NCBI GenBank assembly: GCA_007922305.1
Contig: ML677364.1
Coordinates: forward strand, 14,241,624 to 14,305,623
DNA: 64,000 nucleotides
Direction: 5' to 3'
DNA from: Dermatemys mawii
Taxonomy: Eukaryota; Chordata; Testudines; Dermatemydidae
Shown: piece by piece, positions 49,284-59,816 of the stretch
Numbering within the stretch: the stretch's first letter is position 1
Layout of the letters: each line of letters opens with the position of its first letter
The notes under the pieces: model-generated
Database searches by the model: none
Told to the model about the DNA's origin: nothing
What the model saw: the letters and a program-made list of their open reading frames with translations, nothing else
Position numbers and translations under genes: made by a program

Positions 49284-50710
49284 GGGGCTATCAAGCGATT
49301 AAAAAATTAATTGTGCAATTAATCTGCTAAACACTAATAGAATACCATTTATTTAAATAGTTTGGGATGTTATATATTCAAATATATTTATTTCAATTAC
49401 AACACAGAATACCAAGTGTACAGTGCTCACTTTATAATTTTGATTACAAATATTTTCACTGTAAAAACAAATAAATTGTATTTTTCAATTCACCTAATGC
49501 AAATACTGTAGTGCAATCACTTTATCATGGAAGTTGAACTTACAAATGTGGAATTATGTACAAAAAACTGTAATAAAAATATAAAACTCTAGAGCCTACA
49601 AGTCCTACATCTTGTTAGCCGATCGCTAAGAGAAACAAGTTTATTTACATTTGGAGAAGATAATACTGCCTGCTTCTTATTTACAATGTCACCTGAAAGT
49701 GAGAACAGGTGTTTTCATGGCACTGTTGTAGCTGGCGTTGCAAGATATTTACATACCAAATGCTCTAATGATTCTCATATCCCTTCATGCTTCAACCACC
49801 GTTCCAGAGGGCATGCGTCCATGCAGATTATGGGTTCTCCTCTATAACTATCAAAAGCAGTGTGGACAGACGCATATTCATTTTCATCGTCTGAGTCAGA
49901 TGCCACCAGCAGAAGGGTGATTTTCTTTTTTGGTGGTTCAGGTTCTGTAGATCCCACAGCAGAGTGTTGCTCTTTTAAGACTTCTGAAAGCATGCTCCAC
50001 ACACCATCCCTCTCAGATTTTGGAACTTCAGATTCTTAAATCTTGGGTTGAATGCTGTTGCTATATTTAGAAATTTCACATTGGTATCTTCTTTGCATTT
50101 TCTCAAATTTACAGTGAAAATGTTCTTAAAACGAACAGCATATGCTGTGTCATCATCCGAGACTGCTATAATATGAAATACATGGCAGAATGTAGGTAAA
50201 GTAGAATCGGAGACATACAGTTCTTCCCCAAGGAGTTCACACATTAATTAACATTTTATTACTTTAACGGGCGTCAGCATGGAAGCATGTCCTCTGGGAC
50301 TGTGGCCAAAGATGAAGAGTCATATGAATCTTTAATACATCTGGCACACAAATATCTTTCGATGTTGGCTACAACAGTGCCATGCAAACGCCTATTCTCA
50401 CTTTCAGGTGGCGTAATTAAGAAGTGGGCAGCATTGTCTCCTGTAAATGTAAACAAATTTGTTTGTCTTGGCGACTGACAGAACAAGAAGTAGGACCGAG
50501 TGGACTTGTAGGCTCCAAAGTTTCATGTTTGTTTGAGTGCAGTTATATAACACACACAAAAAAGTTTGTAATTTTTGTGATAGAGATATTACTACAGTAC
50601 TTCTATGAGGTGAATTGAAAAATACTATTTCTTTTGTTTATCATTTTTACAGTGCAAATATTTGTAATCAAATAATATGAAGTGACCACTGTACACATTG
50701 TATTCTGTTG
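49284..50710 (-). mobile_element. hAT (ZBED1-like) with long coding-derived inverted repeats
   Basis: Reading on -, 50710 to about 50265 is a truncated inverted copy of the element's own 3' end. Its complement carries the hAT dimerisation segment LAHKYLSMLATTVPCKRLFS. Next comes an interior coding part (50244 to about 49775, with FNPRFKNLKF, MWSMLSEVLKEQHS, a DSDDENEY acidic patch and PLERWLKHEG). Then the normal 3' end follows (49770-49284), which again carries the dimerisation segment, decayed by stops, and the AGGGCT-type terminus. The protein belongs to the hAT/Ac group related to ZBED1, represented only by its C-terminal third and not intact. The copy at 63371 has the same left junction. 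Confidence 0.85.
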
Positions 50711-51963
50711 TATTCTTTGCTTTTGTCCCCCTTACCCTACAATGCAGTGGGCAGGGAGGTAGGGTGTTGCTGATACAGCAGAAGCAGTAAGGGGACAATT
50801 CAGTTTAGAAATTGCAGGATGTCTCTCGAACACATTGATATTCCAATACAGACTTACCTCTTAACACATTTTCTCTTTAGGCCCACAGGTTGGATACCAG
50901 TGTGTTGTTTGGTTTGCTCACTGTGGGTGGAAAAAATATGTATCTTTACTTTCTAGGATATGCTAGATAATGATCTTGTGTTCAGTACAAAACCTTTTGT
51001 GAGAGAGCATTTCTAATTTATACTTGCTATTTTATTAATTACTACTACTTTTAGTCTAATGCCATGAGCCCATGATTGAGGATTGTTGCCCCATTGTGCT
51101 AAGAATGCTTATGTATGTGTGTGACACACAAATATACACGCACACACTCTCTGTCTCTTGGCCTTTCCTATTAGTTGTTGACTTGTACTTAATAGTAGCC
51201 AGCGTGTGTTGATCAATCTGTCTCTTCCTTCTTACTTAAATGAGTTGGAATGCATTTCCTCATGTTGCATAGCTTGTTTTTGACTGCCTGGTGCTGTGTG
51301 TAGTAGTGTTACTGAAACAGCAATATTTCTCAATTGAAAGAGGAAAAGTATCTGTAGGGTGGAGATATTTATTGTCAGCTTTATATTTGGTTGCAGATGT
51401 TTCTTTATAGTAGTGCTTAGAGGCACTAGTCAAGACTGAGGGTCCCGTTAAAGCTAGTCCCTTTGTTATCGTTGGTGCAGCAGTTACCAACATCCACATC
51501 ATAGTTTTGTTGTGCAAATCAGGGTGGTTTTATGTTTAAGTCATAGGACTGGGTGTCAAAAGATGTGAGTTCTGTTTCTGGCTATGCCACTAAATTCTTG
51601 CAAGCCGTTAAACTTCTCTTCCCAACTTTCCCTAAAGTGAAAAATAGGATGATATTTCTTTACTAGCTCACATTCCTGTTTGTGAAAAATCCTTTTGAGA
51701 ACCTAGAATGAAAGACACTATAGAAGTGCAAGATGATGAGATATGAAACTTCTATTTAGACATGACTTAAATAATGAGAAAATGATTTGGCTGTAGTATG
51801 TTTTTCTTCATTTAGACATTGTCATAAGTAATTTTCCAAATTTAGCTCACTGGTTATTTTTCATTTGAGTTGCACTATGTTGAATACAATATAGGAACAC
51901 AGGAATTGTCCTACTAGATAAAAGAACAGTGGCTCACTGTTTCTGTTAAAGTGTCCAGTGTCA
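50711..51963. other. PRKX intron, unassigned
   Basis: No recognised repeat beyond a weak MIR/L3-like block near 51070-51110 (GCCCCATTGTGCTAAGAATGC). Confidence 0.5.
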
Positions 51964-52142
51964 GATCATAGAATCTCAAGAGTTAGAAGGGACCTCAGGA
52001 GATCATCTAGTCCAACCTCCTGCTCAAAGCAGCACCAAGCCCTATTTTTGCCCCGTATCCTTAAATGGCCTCCTCAAGGATTGAACTCACAAGCCTGAGT
52101 TTAGCAGGCCAATGCTCAAACCACTGAGCTATCTCTCTGCCC
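51964..52142 (-). mobile_element. tRNA-derived SINE with CR1-like tail
   Basis: Second copy, inverted, in the intron between the two PRKX exons. On - it reads GAGATAGCTCAGTGGTTTGAGC (A box), TTGTGAGTTCAATCCTTGAGG (B box), then TTGGACTAGATGATCTCCTGAGGTCCC and a tail ending near ATTCTATGATC. Confidence 0.9.
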
Positions 52143-52553
52143 GTCTGCCTCCCAGATGCGTCAGAAGAATGCACTAGAAACCCTATGACAGATTATTTTG
52201 GGGAAAACCTACCTACAAAGTGAAGCTTTATTTCCAAGCTTGGTCTGTTAGTTGTTGGCTTATGCCCTGAAGAGTGAAAATATATATCTTCTCTAAGGGA
52301 GGACTGGGTCTCTCTCCCCTACTTGATTTAACTCTGGGAAATCTTATCCATATACCAGTCAAATACGCCTAAAAATCCTACTGATCTTCTTGTCTTGGAG
52401 TCAGCTTGATCAATAAAATCCACAAGTTAAATATGCATTATTTTAGAATACTCTTTCCTTGAGACACTGGAACAACACCAGCTTACAGAATATCTTCTTT
52501 TTTTACAAATGACTTCTGGGCTCAATAGTAAATAAAGACTTTTTTTGTTACAG

Positions 52554-52817
52554 ATTTTGGACCTACCACGATGAACGCTTTTTATACATGTTAATGGAAT
52601 ATGTACCTGGAGGAGAACTTTTTAGTTATCTGCGCAACATGGGGCGTTTCAACAACAGCACAGGACTGTTTTACTCTGCAGAGATTATTTGTGCAATAGA
52701 ATATTTGCACTCCAAAGAAATCGTTTACAGAGACTTAAAACCTGAAAATATATTATTAGATAAAGAAGGGCATATCAAGCTTACAGATTTTGGATTTGCT
52801 AAAAAGCTGGTGGATAG
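52554..52817 (+). CDS. PRKX: PRKX exon, hinge to DFG motif (partial gene)
   Basis: Next PRKX exon, 264 nt, entered after TTTTTTTGTTACAG and left at AG|GTAAGA. The first base completes the Leu codon begun in the 44832-45000 exon. The exon then encodes [26 protein letters not shown] without a break. The hinge [10 protein letters not shown], the catalytic loop YRDLKPEN (Tyr-Arg-Asp as in the PKA group) and the metal-binding LTDFGFAKK are all intact, so the copy looks functional. The exon ends in the codon for Arg of LVDR, just before the activation segment. The exon carrying the activation loop (TWTLCGTPEY in the family) and the rest of the C-lobe are not in the remaining 11 kb, so the gene must continue past the window. 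The intron between the two exons is 7,553 nt. Confidence 0.95.
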
Positions 52818-55071
52818 GTAAGACTTTTTAAAATCACACTTTAAAAGTAAAACATAATTAAGTTTGGGTGAGAAGTAATGCTTATTTTCAGTGCTCAATT
52901 TTTCATGCACTCTGAGTGGTGTTGGCATTTGAGAGAACCACATTTCACCCTTACTACCAGAAGGAAAGTAATACTGAAACTAATGTACAGTAGATCGTAT
53001 TCAGCAACATTAATAGCAAATAGCTCCACTGTGGCTAAGGAACCGCTTTCTACAAAACATTATGGATGTACTTGTACACTTGATATTTTAGTACTTGCTC
53101 TGCAAAATGCCAAGTGACTCTCATGAAATGAGCAAACATTAATCTGTGAACATCAGTGTTAAAATATGCTTAACCTTTCAGACTTAGAGGTAAAAGTTGT
53201 TTAACTTTTGAATTCTTTATAATTGACTTTATTGTTACCCTTACGTTTTGAGGGACTTTTTGAAAGTGGAGGGATGGGAGTGCATTTCAGTTTCAATTAA
53301 AGAAAATTTGGTAATTCATTAGCATATTGTATTATTGAAATACAGTTACAAAAAAAACTAGACTGAAGGCATAATGAGTTTCATTGAAAAACCTTATAGC
53401 CCATACCATCTCCTCTGTAGATATGCTGCTCTATATATTTTGTGAAACACATCTATTGCTTTTCTCTGGTATAAAGGGTTTGCTGATCATGTAAGGTGAA
53501 GTCTGATGAATAGTGTATCCTATATCTTTTGGTTTATCCATAAATATTGGAAAAATGCTAATTGGCACTGTGTAAAAGAATACAGGAGGTATTTGGGAGG
53601 AAAGGGGAGGGTGGTTTTAAGCCACGTGAGGATGAATTTAAGAAGGAACAACTTGAGCTGAATATTAGAGAAAAATCCTTGACAATGAAGACTCTGTTGG
53701 CCTGCACGGTAAAGGGAAACCTCATTTGATTGGAATGCTAAAAACTAGACTGTATCATATACTAATGCTAATAATATTTCATTGACAGACACAAACTTGA
53801 TGAGAGATTATGCTGGTCACGTTTATTCTACTTTAGCATATGTGGGGATTTTACAAAGGCGACCCAAATGGAAGTGGCTCAGCTGTCGCTATCCTAATAT
53901 ACACCTTAAAGTGACAAAAACAGAACATGGCAGGTTGAATCATAACAGCAAGGTCACTTGGGAAACAAACTTTTGCTTACATCTTCCCAACTTTTGCTGG
54001 CTAAAGATGATGCTAGTTGGGCATAACAAAACACCAGCCAATTGAGATTATTTATAAAAGATTCTTCCAACGCTTGTGAACACCTGAAACATATTGAGGC
54101 TAAAGATCAATTGAAAAATGCCAATGATCAAATATGTATTTGATTCTATCCTAATTCAGTTAATTCTAGACATATATAGAATCTGACAGCTCTTGTTTTT
54201 AAAATATGAATGAATATTATGTGTTGAGGTTGTCCTGTAATAGTAAAGATTCTTGAATATTTGAGCTCAGGTTTGTGATAAAGTGAGGTTGATTTTAATT
54301 TCTGAGCACCACATTTCACTGGATTGTCTGCCTGAATAAATTTAACTTAAACAGTGTTTTGAATGGAATGTCTTTAATGGTGGTCTTAATAGACAATTAT
54401 GGAGACAGTACCTGATTTATACAAGTGATTATAACCCAGTGGCAGTTCTTATTTCAGAAATTCATAAAACTCCAATTCACTCAATTCTGCCGACTAATGA
54501 GAAACAAACCTTTGTTGTACGTAGTAAATTAGGTGGGTCTCATTATGAATTGTATTGCATTTGGCACTGATTCCCATGATTTTGTTTTTAAATGTAGATA
54601 CTGCCACTTAGTGGCTGATCTAAATTTGGTGTTTGGTGTGGTTAAGTATAATGGGTATAACTCAGCATCAACAGTGTGTCTGAACAGTATATTTTGATTT
54701 TAGCTATTTAAAATCCAGAACAAAGGGAAAGTGGGTTAATTTTAATATACTCTGTAATATTATACTGTAATAACTTTCCTCTGTTTGTACACTGTTTACA
54801 TTTTCTGTCCTATTTCAGAAAAGTAGTTAAGATTATAGTCTGGTATCTTGCATTAGGTTGGATTTGAGTATGGTAGAGTGGTGTGGAACTTGTAGCTACT
54901 CCAACTGTAAAAGAGTTAAGAAGAGTAATACAGAGTACACTCTTCAGCATTTACCAACCATAAATAGTAGTTTATCAAAACCATGCTGCTAATTTCAATC
55001 TCTTTCTGGTGGTTAAACATTATTCTCTCTTAGTATTATTATTGTGAATTTGAAATGACTACAGTTTCTTA
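52818..55071. other. PRKX downstream intron, unassigned
   Basis: AT-rich. Open frames such as 53782-54045 (+) show no kinase or other motif. No C-lobe exon found. Confidence 0.55.
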
Positions 55072-55468
55072 CTATATATCAGAGATGGGCAACAGATCGC
55101 CAGCCCTGCACTGCTCCTGGAAGCGGCTGGCACCACGGCCCCTCAAGGGTGGGGATTGGGGAGAGGCTCTGCACTATGCCCTTGCCTACAGGCACCGTCC
55201 CCCACAGCTCCTATTGGCCTGGAATGCGGAACTGCAGCCAATGGGAACTTCGCAGGAGATACCCGCAGGCAAGGGCTGCTCACCACTACCATTCTGGAGC
55301 TGCTCAAGTTAAGCGGCGCCAAGCCGGAGCCCGCACTCCCAATCCCTCCTTCACTCTGCACCCCACACTCCTCCTGAACCCCAACCCCCTGCCCTGAGCC
55401 TCTTCCTGCACACCTCACCCCCTCCCGCACCCCAGCCACCTGCCTTTGGCCATGGTTACACTGGCACG

Positions 55469-55566
55469 TTATAGCGCTATAAAGCCCCCACGAGCGCTAT
55501 AACCTCCTCCCCGTCCACACTGGCAAGGCACTAATAGCGCTATAACCGCTGAGTTATAGCGCTATT
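55469..55566. promoter_or_regulatory. Left subterminal TAGCGCTA palindrome cluster
   Basis: Four copies of a GCGCTATA motif lie within 100 bp. They are a perfect 14-mer palindrome TTATAGCGCTATAA (55469-55482), GAGCGCTATAA (55492-55502), AATAGCGCTATAA (55533-55545) and TTATAGCGCTATT (55554-55566). A position just inside the terminal repeat suggests binding sites for the Myb-like protein or transposase; this is inference. Confidence 0.6.
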
Positions 55567-56418
55567 ATTAATCCACCTCCTCATGGGGAATAAGGGCTGT
55601 AGCGCACCTGCTGTAGTGCTACAGGAAGAATGTGGACACCCACTGCGCATTAATTGGCCTCCAGCCTGTCCCATAATTCCCGTTCGAGCCACTCTGGTCA
55701 TCACTTGCAAACTCTTTTGTCCTGTCCTCAGGTGACCACATGTCAGACCCGCCCTTTAAAGTTCCAGGGAAATTTGAAAATCCCCTTCCTGTTTGCTCCA
55801 GCCAAGCGTGGCATGCTCTCAGGGAATCCTTGCAGGTGATCATTCTCATTGATCTGATTGATTGCGTGGCGTGGTCTCAGGGAATCGTTGCAGGTGATCA
55901 TTCTGATTGATCATCATGACTCCACGTGCCATGCCTCCTCGCAATAGGCGATCCCCAGCATGGAGTAATAGTGAGGTGCTGGACCTCATCAGCTGTTGGG
56001 GGGAAGAGGCTGTTCAGTCTCAGCTGCGGTCTAGCCGCAGGAATTTTGACACCTATGGGCAGATATCACGGGCCTTGGCAGAAAGAGGCCATGAGCGGGA
56101 CACTCTGCAGTGCCGTGTTAAGGTAAAGGAGCTTAGGAATGCGTATCGCAAAGCCCGCGAGGCAAGCGGCCGCTCCGGGGCAGCCCCAGTGACTTGCAGA
56201 TTTTATAAGGAGCTGCACGCGATACTTGGTGGTGATCCCACGGTCACTCCATCGACCACCACGGACACTTCCCAGCCCACCAGTGAAGAGGGGGGTGAGG
56301 AGGAGGACGAAGACCAGGAGGATGAAGAGGAGGAGGATGAGGACGAGGCGGCAGCGATCCAGGGCACGAAGGAGTCCCTGGACGCATGCAGCCAGGAGCT
56401 CTTCTCAACCCAGGAGGG

Positions 56419-56727
56419 TAGCCAGCCACAGCGTCCGGCGGTTGCAGGGGCCAGCTCAGCAGCGGATTGCGGAGGTAAAGCTGCTTTTCTATGGGGAAGG
56501 CTGGCAGCTTGGGGTGGAAAGGGATGAGGGGGGCATTCCACCTGGAGCTCTTCTCAAGCCAGGAGGAGGGCAGGGGGGCATGCAGCCAGGAGCTCTCCTC
56601 TAAAGCCAGGAGGAGGGCGGCCAGCCACAGCGTCCAGCGGTTGCAGGGGCCAGCTCAGCAGTGCAATGCGGAGGTAAAGCTGCTTTTCTATGGGGAAGGC
56701 TTTCAGCTTGGGGTGGAAAGGGATGCT
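56419..56727. repeat. Tandem duplication spanning the Myb exon-1 donor
   Basis: The segment containing CCACAGCGTCC, GGTTGCAGGGGCC and the GGAGGTAAAGCTGC donor at about 56419-56526 is repeated with few changes at about 56607-56727. The splice donor therefore exists twice (GT at 56475 and again near 56673). Only the first is in the frame described for the Myb-like protein. Confidence 0.75.
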
Positions 56728-56730
56728 TGC

Positions 56731-57033
56731 CTACATGTGGAATAGAGCATTGATGTAGTCTATCACATCGCGGTAGTCATCATCAGTAATCTCTTCAAAG
56801 GTCTCAATAAGAGCACTTGCAATGCACCTGCGCAGGTTTCCCGGGAGAGCCAGCGTGGTCCCCGTCCCGGTCCCGGTCACTAGTCCCTGCCACTGTGCTA
56901 CAATGGGTGGGGGGAGCATTGCTGCACATAAGCAAGCTGCATATGGCCCTGGGAGGAAGCCGCATCTTAATAAAATCCCTTCCCTTTGCTCCTCAGTGAC
57001 TCGAAGCAACGAGATATCTTCCAGGACAAACAC
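56731..57033 (-). other. Antisense 100-codon ORF in the Myb-gene intron
   Basis: A minus-strand open frame inside the intron of the Myb-like gene. Its C-terminal third (RRCIASALIETFEEITDDDY...) has an amphipathic, acidic composition unlike random repeat sequence, and the frame ends in DYINALFHM. I do not recognise it. It may be a third transposon-encoded peptide, part of an alternative exon, or chance. Confidence 0.3.
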
Positions 57034-57066
57034 CTACGGAGAATGTTGGAACAGTGTTCAGAGTAG

Positions 57067-57354
57067 GGCTCCTGCCACTTACCGGCACTCCCCACCCCCT
57101 CCCCCGCCACAGCTTTTCAGGGCAGGGAAGAAATCCTTCCCCCTGCCTGCTGCTCAGAGTGGGGCTCCTGCAACTTACCGGCACTCCCCACCCCCTCCCC
57201 CGCCACAGCTTTTCAGGGCAGGGAAGAAATCCTTCCCCCTGCCTGCTGCTCACACTGTGGCTCCTGCAACCTACCGGCACTCCCCACCCCCTCCCCCGCC
57301 ACAGCTGTTCTTGGCCAGGGAAAAAATCATTTCCCTTGCCTCTGGAGTCCACTC
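57067..57354. repeat. Three 96-bp tandem repeats in the Myb-gene intron
   Basis: Units begin at 57067, 57163 and 57259, each with GGCTCCTGC(C/A)AC followed by an accurate copy of a C-rich block (CCCCACCCCCTCCCCCGCCAC). The third copy diverges at its 3' end. On - the first two units contain CGGTAAGT, a consensus splice donor; in the third this is CGGTAGG. Because 96 is a multiple of three, frames stay open through the array. Confidence 0.85.
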
Positions 57355-58159
57355 ACCATGGCAGGGGCTCCGTTGCTGTATCTGTGCTGTCTGCGGGACA
57401 GGCAAACGGGGAATGCGGGGGAATGATAGGCATGTCTGCTCTTTACAAGGGAACCACTGTGAAATGTATCTTTTTATTTTAGAAGGGTCATCCTTCACCC
57501 CTTCGCCATCGCTCTTATCAACAGCTGAGAGGCTCAGGCGACTGAGGAAGCGCCACGAAGGAGCAAAGAGGATCTTGTACAGCAAGTAATGCAACAGGCT
57601 GTAACGGAGAATCGAGTTGCACAGAGGTGGAGGGAGAATGAGAGCAAGTTGAGGGAGAAGGCGCGGAAGGAGAACGCAATTCACCGCCGGAAAAGCACCG
57701 ACAAGCTGCTCTCATTACTGCAGCTTCAATTGCAGACTATGCAGCGGCTTGTCACCCTTCAGGAGGAGAAGCTCCGCACCCACCACCCCAATTATCGTTT
57801 GCCCCAACTCCCTTCCCCTACTTTGCCTCTGTACCCTCCAGGCCACTATCATCAGCCAAATGGTTATCACCATCCACAGCTGCCTCCAACCCCTCTGTCT
57901 TCACCGAACAACCCCCAGACCCCGGACCATTATCCACTGCAGTCTACCCCATATAACATGCCTTACTGCCCTCCGCAAATGGGGTTCAGGGGGCATGGCC
58001 ACTGTGAGGGCACTGGAGACTCAGAGACCCGGACATATTCCGATCTCTGACTGACCCCATGACACCCCCATTGCACCTCCCCTGGCTTCCCCCTCACATG
58101 CATCACAATATTTTCTTTCAGCAACCGAAGTACCTGTTCAATACATGAATTGTCTTCTT

Positions 58160-58179
58160 AATAAATTGGTTTCTTTATT
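58160..58179. terminator. Overlapping convergent poly(A) signals
   Basis: AATAAA on + at 58160-58165 lies 110 nt after the Myb-like stop. TTTATT at 58174-58179 gives AATAAA on -, about 104 nt after the transposase stop. Both sit within 20 bp, in a near-palindrome flanked by CTTAATAAA and its complement, forming a bidirectional terminator for the convergent pair. Confidence 0.75.
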
Positions 58180-58240
58180 AAGTGTACATACATTATTACA
58201 GGCTACAGAAAAGCAAATGCCTGTTCCTGTTAAAAGAATG

Positions 58241-58268
58241 CTCCCTCCCTCCCTCCCTCCCTCCCTCC
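58241..58268 (+). repeat. (CTCC)n microsatellite
   Basis: Seven CTCC units immediately downstream of the transposase stop codon at 58283 (- strand). Probable replication slippage in the short 3' UTR. Confidence 0.9.
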
Positions 58269-58282
58269 ATCTGCACCTCACT

Positions 58283-59602
58283 TTAGAACTGGCTTTCAGC
58301 CTCAAAATGCTCCCTCAAGGCTTCCCTGATCCTAACAGCCTTGCGCTGGTCCCCTCCAAGAACCCTGCTCTCTGGCTGGGCATATGTGGCCTCCAGGCGT
58401 TGAACCTCCGAGGACCATGCCTGAGTGAAGCCTTCGCCCTTCCGCTCACAAAGATTATGTAGGGCACAGCATGCGGAAATAACCGCGGAGATACTACCCT
58501 CGGCCAAGTCTAGCCTCCCATAAAGACAGCGCCAGCGCGCCTTGAGACGCCCAAAAGCACACTCCACAGTCATTCGACACCGGCTAAGCCTGTAGTTGAA
58601 CCTTTCCTGACTGCTGTCCAGGCTCCCTGTGTAGGGTTTCATGAGCCAGGGCATTAAAGGGTAAGCAGGGTCACCAAGAATCACTATGGGCATTTTCACT
58701 TCCCCCACGGGGATCCTCTGGTCTGGGAAAAAAGTCCCGGCTTGCAGCTTCATGAACAGGCCGGTGTTGCGGAAGATGCGTGCGTCATGCACCTTTCCAG
58801 ACCAGCCTGCGTTAATGTCAGTAAAACGCCCACGGTGATCCACAAGCGCCTGGAGAACCATGGAGAAGTACCCCTTTCGGTTAACGTACTCCTCAGCTAG
58901 GTGGGCGGGCGCCAGAATAGGTATATGGGTCCCATCTATCGCCCCTCCACAGTTAGGGAAACCCATTTCTTCAAAGCCAGCCACGATGTCATGCACGTTA
59001 TCCAGAGTCACGATTTTTCGTAGCAGGATGCGATTAATGGCCCTGCACACTTGCATCAGCACAACTCCAGCGGTCGACTTTCCAACCCCAAAGTGGTTGG
59101 CCACCGATCGGTAGCTGTCTGGTGTAGCCAGCTTCCAGATCGCGATAGCCACCCGCTTCTCCACCGGGAGGGCAGCTCTCAGTCTGGTGTCCTTGCGCCG
59201 CAGGGCAGGGGCGAGTTCAGCACACAGTCCCATGAAAGTGGCTTTTCTCAGTGGAAAGTTTTGCAGCCACTGCTCGTCATCCCAGACTTGCATGACAATG
59301 CGATCCCACCACTCTGTGCTCGTTTCCCGTGCCCAGAAGCAGCGTTCAACAGCCATGAGCATGTCCGTTAATGAGACAAGAAGCTTCGTGTCAAATGCAT
59401 TCACCGCTTCGATCTCGTCTTCAGACTCATCACTGTCATCCTGCATGTCAAGGAATAACTCCACTGCACACAGAGATGTGCTGGCGACAGTCGTCAGCAT
59501 GTTCCTCAGCAGTTCTGGATTCATTGCAGCACTCGACAATGGAAGACGGAGCGTGCCTTGCTGAAACCCTTGAAAGATGGCGCCGGAGGTGGAAGGAAAC
59601 AC
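58283..59602 (-). CDS. Harbinger DDE transposase (HARBI1-like)
   Basis: A 439-codon uninterrupted ORF encoding a PIF/Harbinger transposase related to the domesticated nuclease HARBI1. The N-terminal 80 residues are acidic and variable. A helix-turn-helix segment follows around residues 160-190 (SYRSVANHFGVGKSTAGVV). The DDE_Tnp_4 catalytic region covers about 220-385. Likely catalytic acids are D223 in AIDGTHIPI, D311 in LGDPAYPL and E347 in TVECAFGRLKARW; further conserved blocks are GWSGKVHDARIF and the CCALHNLCE tail. Another start, Met27 (MNPELL, codon at 59524-59522), is plausible because the first 26 residues look less conserved in character. No frameshift or stop is seen, so the enzyme could be active, although its Myb-like partner is broken in this copy. 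A poly(A) signal for this strand lies at 58174-58179. Confidence 0.93.
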   Translation of the reverse strand: MFPSTSGAIFQGFQQGTLRLPLSSAAMNPELLRNMLTTVASTSLCAVELFLDMQDDSDESEDEIEAVNAFDTKLLVSLTDMLMAVERCFWARETSTEWWDRIVMQVWDDEQWLQNFPLRKATFMGLCAELAPALRRKDTRLRAALPVEKRVAIAIWKLATPDSYRSVANHFGVGKSTAGVVLMQVCRAINRILLRKIVTLDNVHDIVAGFEEMGFPNCGGAIDGTHIPILAPAHLAEEYVNRKGYFSMVLQALVDHRGRFTDINAGWSGKVHDARIFRNTGLFMKLQAGTFFPDQRIPVGEVKMPIVILGDPAYPLMPWLMKPYTGSLDSSQERFNYRLSRCRMTVECAFGRLKARWRCLYGRLDLAEGSISAVISACCALHNLCERKGEGFTQAWSSEVQRLEATYAQPESRVLGGDQRKAVRIREALREHFEAESQF

Positions 59603-59816
59603 AGGGATTGCTGGGATATGCCAAAAAGCATCATGGGTAGTTCAAACAGGATATAGAATGCCCCGCAAGTTACGCCCCCCCTACCACAAGGCATTGCGCC
59701 AGATCAGGAAGAGGTGTACTGTGGGATACATGCCCTAATGCGCTGCTCTTAATGCCGTATTAAGTGCCGCAAATGTGGCCATGCTATAACGCTGGAGCAT
59801 CTCAGTGTGGACATAC

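Larger units (their letters stand above)
55907..58050 (+). pseudogene. Harbinger Myb/SANT-like DNA-binding protein, one frameshift
   Basis: Second gene of the Harbinger element, of the type often annotated as ZSCAN20/29-like or MSANTD-like. Exon 1 (55907, or 55916 for the second Met, to 56474) encodes a trihelix Myb/SANT-like domain. It starts at SPAWSNSEVLDLISCWGEEA, contains RRNFDTYGQIS and CRVKVKELRNAYRKARE, and is followed by an acidic Glu/Asp run and an ACSQELFST motif. The donor is GAG|GTAAAG. Exon 2 begins at 57483 after TTTTTATTTTAG, and the phase fits exactly (GSSFTPSPSLLSTAERLRRL). One base is then missing within 57551-57561, moving the frame to the one that continues SKEDLVQQVMQQ and ends at 58050. 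The C-terminal part has a Gln-rich coiled-coil region and a Pro/His/Tyr-rich tail. In the family this protein delivers the transposase to DNA ends and into the nucleus. The frameshift could also be an assembly error. Confidence 0.85.

Noticed and set aside
56203..56541. Serine-rich minus-strand frame
   Set aside because: Shadow of the acidic Glu/Asp tract in the Myb-like exon.
56822..57589. 255-codon frame on + joining into Myb exon 2
   Set aside because: It runs through the 96-bp tandem repeats, which are intronic. Only its last part is the genuine exon 2.
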